From contig LR746271.1 in the NCBI GenBank assembly GCA_902729315.2, positions 838,001-902,000 on the forward strand: a stretch of 64,000 nt of DNA, read 5' to 3'. The notes beneath the pieces were generated by a model. It was not told the DNA's origin. It did no database searches and saw only the letters and a program-made list of their open reading frames with translations. The position numbers and the translations under genes are program-made. This DNA is from Spirodela intermedia. Taxonomy: Eukaryota > Streptophyta > Magnoliopsida > Alismatales > Araceae. Positions 53,773 to 64,000 of the stretch are shown here, one piece after another (positions within the stretch are counted from its first letter, which is position 1; every line of letters starts with the position of its first letter).

Positions 53773-56700
53773 CCAGAAAAGGGGGGGGGCAGAATAAGAG
53801 AGAGAGGACCGGAAAGGGGGGGGCCAGAATAAGAGAGAGAGAGAGAGGGGTATGGATGATTGCAGGACACCGAGGAGCCATTAAATTTTCCAGGTCATGT
53901 TACATGTAAATTTCAGCTTCGTTTTTTTGTCGAAGAACAGAGCTAGCAATTAAGAAAAGTCACTATCTGGGTTCGCTTTCTCAAAACAATGTAAGTAGTT
54001 TAATGATGAATTTATGCGTTACCCATTTAAAAAAAAACACATCTTTAGTTTCATTCAATGGTAGAAGAGAGAGAGAGAGAGAGAGTCCGAGAGGAGGGCC
54101 CAGAATAAAAGAGAGAAAGAAGAGAGAGAGAGAGACCGGAGATGAGAGCCCAGAATAAGAGAGAGAAAGAAGAGAGAGAGAGAGACCGAAGATGAGGGCC
54201 CAGAATAAGAGAGAAAGGGGAGAGAGAGAGAAGGGGTGAATGTAGGTAGGATGGGGGTGGCTAACCTGTGCAGCGAACAGTAACCCCAGTGGGGACGTGG
54301 ACGATGCGAACGGCCGTTTCCACCTTGTTCACGTTCTGGCCTCCTTTGCCCCCAGCCCTCGAATAGCTAATCTCCAGGTCTTCTTCCGGGATCTCAACGT
54401 CCAATGACTCCTCGGGGAGAAGAGGCATCACCTCAACCCCAGCAAAACTCGTCTGCATATCCCACAGAGACCACATTACTTTCCACGATCTCCCATCATT
54501 TTACCAGAAAACTCTTGCCAAGAGCTCCCGCAACCATTTTCCACAGTGAATAACTCGTTCTTTGGAGGTGATTCCTTTTTTCTAGAGGTGCATGGGCAAT
54601 AGCAGACATATATAGGCTATTTAAATGTGATTAAATAGCCTAATTATTTCTGAATGGTGATTAAAATAAATAAATAATAAATGGGTCATGAGAGAAAATA
54701 GCTTAATCTAGATCTGAAGTACGTGTCTCTGAAAGTGCTATAATTTAGAACAAACAGCAGCAGTTTCCATTGGTATTTAATTAATTTAAGCATATTTTTT
54801 TGAAAAATAGGGCTATAAATAAGGCCAACGGATCCCTAGAGAACTGGAAGATATAGAACCTCATTGGTTGTTCTTGAGATTTCAAGAGCAAAAGGATGTG
54901 AAAAAAATGTCTTTTTTTGTTCAAAAATATTGGAAAAATTAAAAGCACGAGGAAATGAATTACCTGGCGGAGACCTTTGGCATTGAATGGTGACTGCCGA
55001 ACAATACGATGTGTCCCTTTTTCTCCAGATAGATACCCATAAGCAAAGCGACCTTCGAGTTCTATGGTTGCCGACTTGATACCGGCCTCTTCTCCCATGG
55101 ATTTCTCGACCACTTTCGTCCTGTAACGCTGTTTTTCTCCCCATCTCACATACATCCGGAGAAGCATGTCAGCCCAATCCTGCACTGGACACACTGCAAC
55201 AATTTATGCAAGATTGACGACCTAAGCATCATGAAATGCGAAATATGGTGCAACCCATGCTGAAAAAGGGAAAAGTTTGGTAAAAAATTCACGGTTTGAC
55301 CATCAGAGTTAATTAGACAGGCACCTGTGCATCGGTTCCCCCGGCACCGGCAGTGATGGTTACTACTGCTCCATCCTTGTCATAAGGACCAGAAAGAAGC
55401 TGTGTTAGCTCGAAACGGTCCATTGCTTTGGTCAACTCTCTGACTATCTTAGAGGCTTCTTCAAGAAGGCTGGCATCTACGGATTCCATCTCTTCAGTCA
55501 ACTTGATAATGGTATCCGCCTCTTCCACCTAAATAATTTGACACGCATAGTCGGCAATTGATGACATCAGGATGATTACTAAAAATATACGAGTGTTGGT
55601 AAGGAGAAGAGCCCAATGAATGTTGCCTTTGCGTTATATCGACGTTCTACCAACGCCTCTCACCTACTCACACCTGTTTCATGATGAAAAGAAAACATGT
55701 GCTATGTTGAACACACACTGTAAGTACCCTTGCCAAAACTATGAGGCTTCTCACCTACCCACACCTGTTTCATGGATCAACTGCCCCATGAGTGACACCC
55801 AATAGAAGTTGATCATCCAAACTTTGCAGATAGAAAATTCATCCATATTTTTCAGAACGAGATCAATGCAATTGTCTGTGATTTTCTCCCAAAATACTAA
55901 CGTCGGAACCAGAAATTCAGGTTGAACATTATTCCTGTCATAAATAATTAGAAATTTGAAGAGATGGGCAATGATATCCAATATGGCACCTGGGACTTAA
56001 ATTCAGCGAGCTGCTTGATCTTTTCTTTCACGTCAGTTAAGGCTGAAAGTATCTCTTGTGCAGAACGTGGATCATCCCATAAGGAGCTCTCTGCAGCCTT
56101 CTCCTCCAAATCTGCAAGATCTGCTTGTAGACGCTCCAGACCGGCAGAGGCCCTAATCTCTTCTACACGTCCCATAGCAGTTTCTACATCTTTTCTCAGT
56201 GCATAAAAATCTATCCACCAATGAAGAGAATTTGCAAGTGAATTCGGTTGTCTTAAGCACAGACATCCTCAATCAAGAATCACTTCATCGGAAACTGATT
56301 TTGGAATACTGAGAAGGAAGAAAATAGTGAGATATTATTACCCTGCATTGCCCATTCGACGGATTCATCAATTCCAGTGCTGGATTGAGACTCTGATGCT
56401 GCAATGTGAACTGAAATGATGAAATCAGTATCAAAATGTACAAGAGGGAAATAAACAGGGACACTAATTCCCCAGCCAATGTGAAGATCAACCAAAACCC
56501 TGGCACGTAAAGAAATAGGTCCATAAACCCCACGGTTCAATTATTTACCAGAGGCAGGATATGAAGCCCGTCGAAACATTTGTCCAGTATAAAATCCCAC
56601 AGAACTCCGCCGGGTGACCAGAAAAGTAGTAACACAAGAGGTCATGCAATTCAGATGACTATTTTTCTAAGTAAAGTAATTCCACTGAAGCTATCATGCC

Positions 56701-57719
56701 CAACACACTTTATATTATCTAGGTAATGCTTCATCTTGGATGAGGTAATTTCTCATGTGGTTCTCCATCCTGTTCTCTACACTTGAAACTCTGTCATGCA
56801 GCACCGGAACCAATTGAAATGAAGCCAGAGCATTTTTTTCCTTCTCCGCCAAGCCGAAAACATTGCAGACAAGCTTGACAGTGCGGGTCATCCAATCCGG
56901 TCCTCGCACAATATTCGATGTCATTATCTGCCGCACTCTCAACCCAAGTATAATAATATGGCCGCAATTCTGTCAGCGTGATTTTGATCGCATCTCTTTT
57001 TCTGAGGACAGCAGACCGTTGTCAAGTTATGAAATTCATCACTTCTAACGACTCTCTAAATTTGCCTTCTCTGTGGCCACTAGCATCTGGCTAAGCGCAT
57101 CCCCCGCCGGCTTAACGTCACCGGTTTCTCACTCTCGCCAAGCCATCATATCACCTTTGACGAGACGAATCCGGGCATATCTAAAGGATATGATCGCTCC
57201 GGCACGCTCAAAGTCGGTGACGAAAGAGTAATGAAATTTCTCACACGGCTTTGTCCATCATCCCCTATCCTAGACGTTTTTTTCTCTTGATCACTCTGGA
57301 TTGATAAAACCGCACAAAATTTGGATATTATCGACGGGAAATACTTCACGATTTCATCCAATGTTCCACAGTCATCTTCAGTCACGACCAAGCCAAGCCG
57401 CCTATTCGACAAGCAAACGAGTAGAAACCGACCAAGCAAGGGAAAACAAGGCGAAAAAATCATCAATAAATTCTGTACACCTTCGGAGGGAGATTCTTGG
57501 TGTGGTGGGGTTGAGCATAGATATCTCACCAGGCCGGCAGAGAAGCGAGGGATCATGCTGGTGCCTCACGAAGAGAAGATGAGGAGGTGTCGACCGTCTT
57601 GTCCTCCTCGTCGTGGTCGCCGCCTTGTGGAGGAGCCGGGCGTTGGCGCCGGAGGATATGCCGGAGGAGGCGACGCTGCCGCCGAGGCCGCTGCAGCTTA
57701 TCCGAACAAGGCTATCCAT
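52994..57719 (-). CDS. PRFB1: Peptide chain release factor 2, plastid type (PrfB1/HCF109-like)
   Basis: Class I release factor reading UAA/UGA on organellar ribosomes. Core exons: 56410-56342, 56210-55990, 55528-55325, 55179-54964, 54452-54266, 53298-52994. Two first coding exons fit, both ending in phase 1: 57719-57530 (463-aa product) or 56645-56549 (432-aa product). Motifs in the 432-aa form: SPF stop-reading tripeptide at 260-262 (RF2 type), [18 protein letters not shown], and catalytic GGQ at 306-308 ([18 protein letters not shown]). The C-terminus is [15 protein letters not shown]...[11 protein letters not shown]. The presence of GGQ excludes PrfB3. The sequence matches Arabidopsis HCF109, which is needed for plastid UGA termination and stability of UGA-ending mRNAs. 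The first exon [15 protein letters not shown]... is Ser/Arg-rich like a transit peptide. Mitochondrial PrfB2 is less likely. Confidence 0.92.
53299..54265 (-). repeat. Repeat-filled last intron of PrfB1: 374-bp duplication plus GA minisatellite
   Basis: TGGATGATTGCAGGACACC begins copies at 53479 and 53853 (period 374 bp); both continue through CATTAAATTTTCCAGGTCAT and AAGAACAGAGCTA. After each copy come (GA)n runs with a shorter unit of the form GACCGGAGATGAG...CCCAGAATAAGAGAGA, about six degenerate copies in all (53700-53830 and 54080-54235). Read in the gene's sense these are CT-rich. Confidence 0.85.
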
Positions 57720-59208
57720 GGCGGGGACCGGGGGAGGACGGAGACTGAGCCGTTAAAACTAGAAGGAGGTGTAAACTTTCGCGTGCCGTTACCCCGTCGT
57801 TTGCTGATGGCCCTGGCCGATGATACTTAACGGAAACCTAAGGTCCGTCTTTTTCGTACGCCATAATTGGTAAGAGCTTCTGAACACGAACCTCTTATCA
57901 AAATTTATCACCATACTATTTTACGTCAAATGCATTTATTTACACATTAAATTAAATTTTATGTAAATTTATTTATTTAAAAATTATATCGAATTTATTG
58001 CATTAACGTAAAAATAATTTATACAGTAAATTAAATCAGGTTAAAACTAACATATTTGACGAAAAAGTACATAAAAAAATTTTAAAAACGTATCAACATA
58101 TTTTAAATGAAAAATTATATTCGATTAAAGCTTCCTAAAATTACGATTTAATTGATAAAATATAATAAAAATAAGCTACACTCTTATTATTTTTTGTAAA
58201 ATTATGCCTCTTTTATAAAATGAGAATATTATGTGATCGTTTTTTATTAGCAATTTTCAATTTCATGGATAACATCACTATTACCAAAAAAAATATTTTA
58301 TTCTTATTCCCAATTGAAGTCAATGAAATTATAAATAATATAACGTTTATTTATTTTAAAATTATTTATCATTAATAAAGTTGGAGGGACTAATTTCCAA
58401 CTTCGAGATACTCCGAGGATTAATAATTGAATGCATTAATTTGCATGGGTCTAAACGTAATTAATCCTTAAGTCCACTGAAAAATTAACACAATATATTT
58501 GGTCTTATATTACTATTTGGGTAGAACTATAGATGAGATGTAACAAGAAGAGTTTACAGGTGTTCCGAGACCGGTTTGGGCCGGTCGTATGACAGGAGAA
58601 AAGGCCCATAGTGACCCTGGGAGGAGCCGCTCGCTCGGCCCCACTGTTGTTAAACCATCGTTATTACCCAATCATTTCCCGCCACGTGGCAACATGCAAA
58701 CGTTCCTCCCTCCCTCGTACCCGTCACCCTGTCTCTCTTTCTCTCTCCACTTTCTTGCTCGCTGTCTTCTGGCCGCCGTAGTGGATCTTCCCGAAGTCGG
58801 CCAGTGTTATCAATGCCATTGCTGGCTCAGAGCCTGATCGAGGCATGGAGGACGCCGATCAAAGGAAACCACTCCTCTCTCTCTCTCTCTGCTGTGTTAT
58901 CAGTGCCCTTCATGCACCGGATACTCCCTTCGCCAAATAATCTTCCCATCCCCATTAGTGGCAGTCACCAGTTCCTTCATGCGCCGGCAAGCAAGAGATC
59001 ATGGAAAATTCCAACACGGCAGTGACGGCCCACGGACGAAACGTCATCCCCAAGACGGGAAACCTGTCCGAATCGGGATTTGCGGCTTCCAACAGGTGTC
59101 CCCATCGTATGCTCCGCCCCCCACGGCTGGCACCTCTTCAAATCTCCCTCTCTACCTCCTCCCCTCAAGATCACCCCCCCTCTCTCTCTCTATCTCTATA
59201 GACGGACC
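57720..59208. other. Divergent spacer between PrfB1 and the peroxidase gene
   Basis: From about 57860 to 58520 it is very AT-rich with no coding signal. From 58560 it becomes GC/CT-rich, with GGTTTGGGCCGG and AAGGCCCATA words near 58573-58610 and short (CT)n runs at about 58874-58890 and 59179-59196, the latter just before the peroxidase ATG. Promoter content for both genes is inferred only. Confidence 0.5.
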
Positions 59209-60600
<1,392 letters not shown>

Positions 60601-63512
60601 GGAAGAGTCGTGATCCATGCATTTAGCGTTGCGTCCTTATCATCCATTCATGGGAAATAATCTGTCGACTCAATTTACCTCATATGTTCCATTATTCAGA
60701 TAATAACTAATTTTCCACAAGTTACCTAAAATGCATTAAAAAAATAATATTGCAAATATTAACCCAAGTTTAGGAAAAGGTAAAATGACCTTCACTGCTT
60801 GATTAATTCATCTAATAAACTAACTTTGCAAGATCAATTAATCCAAAAAAATCATTTGTGATAATAAAAATAATTATGAATTATGGGAAATAAATAGAAA
60901 ATCCATAATTGAAAGATAATGATGAAAAATGGTAAATTATCCCAACTCGCTTAGAAGAGGTGAAAGATGGCAATTTGGGAAGGAAAGTGAGAAAATCGTG
61001 TCTAATGCTTTTCCTTAATGAATAATATATATATATATGGGTAAAATCCAGATCATTTTCTCCCGAATATTTATAGAATTCAATGGCGCAAATCTTCAGT
61101 GGGACCCACAAAAGCCGAAATACTGTCTTGTTAGCGTACTATGGGACCCAATAGTCAAAGGGGGATAAATTAGGTCAACATTATGCGTGGTCAAATCGTA
61201 CGGCTAATAGCATGAATTTGGGCTTAGAAGTGGAAAGGGGCATAAATTGGATTTTTATTTATTAATAGGATGTCGAATAAATACTTTTTTTTAGACGGAT
61301 GCAAGATTAAATAGTGGGACAAAAATAGGGATTAATTTTGCTAGCTGGCAATTAGCTTTGAAACTCAAGGTCCCAGTCAACGACTCAAAATGGAAAGCGT
61401 ATTTGGGCTTTCAGGAGGACTTTGGTGGGGCCTATTCGAGCAGAGATCCTCTCCGGGGAGCTGGAAAGATGGGAGCCTTGAGACCCTCTCGGAGAACATA
61501 AAACCCGGACAGCTTTTCCCGCGACTCTGCGCCTGCCGACTTTAACACCTCACTGTGTGAAAATCCGAAGCCTTCTCACCGAAGGAAGGGCTGCAGGGTG
61601 AGGCAACGGCGCCACCGTCCCACACGGCAGCGCTCCGTTGGGGCCCGGTGGCGGAGCACAGCCTGGGTTGGGCTGGCATTCCGGTGGCTCCCCGGCGGAG
61701 CACAGCCTGTGCGCGCAGGGTTGGGACACCGGTGGCCCTCCAATGATAACCCAGAAGCCCTATTGCTTCTTCCTCTTCCTCTTCTTTCTCTTTTCAGTTT
61801 CTACAGAGATGTGGAGCAGTCTTTGAACTCTTTCGGCGACCTTGAGGGATGTGTAATCGAGAGAGAGAGAGAGAGAGATCGAGGGGCCACTTTCAGCGCT
61901 TGAAGCGTGTAGGGCTCTGCCAAGTGATGCCTTTCGTACTGCCCAGTGCGCAGCCAAGAGCTATCCATGCGACCAGCCATAAAAGTTAGTATATTTAAAT
62001 ATGTTCAACGTACAATAATGTAGATTTCTGTATATATTCAACACGATGGATACCCCAAGATGGAGTCTGAATCTCGCGAGTTCTAAGTAGACGTACGACT
62101 GGTGTACATAACGCCTTGAGTCATATCTCCCTTAGAGAAGCCATGCATTGAACTATCATCGTGCGTGGACCCATCTCTCTCTCTCTCTCTCTCTCTCTAG
62201 GGGGTTCCAAACATCTGAACGCAATGCTCTCCCTCTCTCTCTCTCTCTCCTCGAGTTCTCATACTTGATCCCACAAACTCTCGTAAGAGGGTGATATAAC
62301 AGCGAAACATATCACCAAAGTTGATATCTTGTCGTGAATTATTGACTCATAATAATGTACTGGTGGGCGCATAAAACCCCTGTAAAAATCTCTCCCTTTT
62401 TGCTTTTTTTCGTGGGTGCATGTTGTGTGGGGCCTCAACACGTCCAAAAGATGCTTCCCATGCAAGCCACGCTACTCCCATAGATCCTCTTTATAGCCTC
62501 TGAAAAAGGTCTCGGAAGGGGCTAACCCGTTAACAGGGATGGAAGCACAGACAGCCCACATGCGGCGTTATCCGCAGCTAATTAGGAGATTGGCTAGTCA
62601 CATTGACTTCATGAGTTTCTATCTCACGCCAATAAGTTCACATGCCACATAGTTTTTGTTCATTAATCCATCACGGTAATATGGGTACATTTTTACTTTC
62701 TTAATTACCAATTACGAGATTGGATCGAATGAAGTTGCCCGAGTTAGCAAATAAATACATATGGGTCCGAATACCATGGTTTTTATTCATATTATCTAGG
62801 GGATTGGATTGGGTTATGCTGCCTTAGTAAGTACCACGGTTGGGTTTTGGCCAGTAAGTTCATATGCCACATAGTTTTTGTTCATTAATCCATCAGGGTA
62901 ATATGGGTACATTAATTTTTTTACGACCAATTAGGAGATTGGATCGAATGAAGTTGCCCGAATCAGCAAGTAAATACACATGGGGTCTGAATACCATGGT
63001 TTTGATTCATTTTATCTAGGGGATTGGATTGGGTGATGTTGCCTTATTAAGTACCACTGGTGGATTTTGGCCAGTAAGGCTGCTTAGTCTGCTTGGTCAG
63101 AGGAGATGGTTTTTATGTTCGTGCTTCTGGTAGATGCTTGGACTGCTGGAAAATGACGGAAACAAATGAATTTCCCAATGTATTTACCAGAGAGTTCAGT
63201 AGTTTACGGCAGCCCAAACGACTCCTAGGTCAGAAGGAAGCCTTGGCATCGACTCCCATGTGTGAACTGGTTCGGTTCAGCGTGGTCCCCTGGAAGTGGA
63301 GTTGACAAGATGCGATGATGTTCACATCAAATCAAGACTTACCCGAGTTTCCTATATGCATAAGATGATGGTGATGATGATGATGACGATCACTGGGTAG
63401 AATCACAAAGCCTTTTACAAGATCGAGCTTTACGGCTTCCTGTATCTCTCTCTCTCTCTGTCTATCTAGCTATCTATCTATCTTCCTCTTTAAGAACAGG
63501 AACCCTTGTCTC
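60601..63512. other. Spacer between the peroxidase and the GRAS gene
   Basis: 60601-61560 is AT-rich (peroxidase 3' flank). 61600-61745 is GC-rich with a short repeat of GGCGGAGCACAGCCTG. (CT)n or (GA)n tracts lie at about 61857-61878, 62174-62199 and 62233-62250. A 222-bp tandem duplication spans 62634-63077, and a GAT-rich trinucleotide run lies at about 63364-63388. No coding sequence is recognised; the right end should hold the GRAS promoter and leader. Confidence 0.5.
62634..63077 (+). repeat. 222-bp tandem duplication upstream of the GRAS gene
   Basis: AAGTTCA(C/T)ATGCCACATAG starts copies at 62634 and 62856. Both copies run through TTTTTGTTCATTAATCCATC, GATTGGATCGAATGAAGTTG and TATCTAGGGGATTGGATTGG to TTTTGGCCAGTAAG, with scattered substitutions. 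The array ends about 435 bp before the GRAS ATG. Confidence 0.9.
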
Positions 63513-64000
63513 ATGGATATCACCCATCCACAGACCAGCATGCAGAGCCTTTGGCAGCTGAAGCGCCGGGAAGAAGAGGACGGGGGAGATGGCGACGGCG
63601 GAGGAAAATGGGCCGGGAGGCTACTCCGCGAGAGCGCCGCCGCCATCTCCGAGAAGGACTCCGGCAGGATCCACCACTTGCTGTGGATGGTCAACGAGCT
63701 CGCCTCACCATATGGAGACAGAGAGCAGAAGCTGGCGGCGTACTTCCTCCAGGCTCTCTTCTGCCGCGCCACCGACTCCGGCGGTCGCTGCCTCCGCACG
63801 TTGACCGCCGCCGCCGACCGGATGCGCTCCTTCGAGTCAACCAGGAGGGTCATGCTCCGGTTCCAGGAGTTGACTCCCTGGTCGACCTTCGGGCACGTGG
63901 CGTCCAATGGAGCCATCCTGGAGGCGATGGACGGCGAGACCAGGCTCCACGTCGTTGACCTCAGCTGCACCTACTGCACCCAGTGGCCTACTCTCCTGGA
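63513..64000 (+). CDS. GRAS transcription factor, SHORT-ROOT subfamily, N-terminal 162 aa (truncated by window end)
   Basis: Plant transcriptional regulator; SHR-clade proteins act in root radial patterning and related cell-fate decisions. The open frame starts at ATG 63513 and runs off the window without a stop. After a short Glu/Gly/Asp-rich N-terminus (about 1-35) the GRAS domain starts with its leucine-rich region: [51 protein letters not shown]. The start of the VHIID-type motif reads [26 protein letters not shown] and CTQWPTLLE are hallmarks of the SHR subfamily. The N-terminus is far shorter than in canonical SHR and resembles the SCL29-type branch, but the orthologue is not settled. 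No intron is seen. GC-rich codon use. Confidence 0.88.
   Translation, partial: MDITHPQTSMQSLWQLKRREEEDGGDGDGGGKWAGRLLRESAAAISEKDSGRIHHLLWMVNELASPYGDREQKLAAYFLQALFCRATDSGGRCLRTLTAAADRMRSFESTRRVMLRFQELTPWSTFGHVASNGAILEAMDGETRLHVVDLSCTYCTQWPTLL

Noticed and set aside
56715-56942. Minus-strand open frame between the two PrfB1 first exons, with a charged coil-like sequence
   Set aside because: Not recognised, ends in a stop before the next exon, and does not join the PrfB1 frame; probably chance.
57146-57556. 136-codon minus-strand frame overlapping the PrfB1 first exon region
   Set aside because: It lies in a different frame from the transit-peptide exon and continues into intron, with no recognisable domain.

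Overview
This is nuclear DNA of a flowering plant. It holds nine protein-coding genes with GT-AG introns, plant-specific families (FPA, class III peroxidase, GRAS, organellar release factor), a degraded Ty1/copia retrotransposon inside an intron, and many (GA/CT)n microsatellites. The mix of AT-rich many-intron genes with very GC-rich genes near the right end (peroxidase, GRAS) suggests a monocot or early-diverging angiosperm, but nothing here settles the taxon. There is no bacterial, organellar or CRISPR sequence.

Layout. (1) 565-4554, +: 3' part of a cytosolic pyruvate kinase gene; the 5' end lies off the window. (2) 5546-19766, +: organelle-type 5'-3' exonuclease (PolI/FEN-like), 15 exons; a 4.4-kb intron carries copia debris. 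(3) 28591-21810, -: TBC-domain Rab GTPase-activating protein, 10 exons, convergent with gene 2. (4) 37343-30140, -: LUC7 U1 snRNP protein, 13 exons, with an apparent U12-type intron. (5) 38498-41806, +: EMC10, divergent from LUC7 across a GGGCC-rich minisatellite. (6) 52045-44845, -: FPA (three RRMs plus SPOC), with a 4.1-kb first intron. (7) 57719 or 56645 to 52994, -: plastid-type peptide chain release factor 2 (PrfB1/HCF109-like), with two candidate first exons. (8) 59209-60600, +: class III peroxidase of the PER43 type. (9) 63513-64000, +: SHORT-ROOT-subfamily GRAS gene, cut by the window end.

The genes are mostly independent housekeeping or developmental loci and not a functional cluster. 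One loose theme is RNA processing: LUC7 (5' splice-site selection), FPA (poly(A)-site choice) and PrfB1 (plastid UGA termination and mRNA stability).

I see no convincing new multi-gene system. The best leads are a U12-type intron inside a U1 snRNP gene, GGGCC-rich tandem arrays placed at gene starts, a foldback hairpin pair in the TBC gene, alternative first exons of the release factor, and a peroxidase intron made almost wholly of (CT)n. Splice sites were placed by eye from phase and family conservation, so exon ends are predictions.
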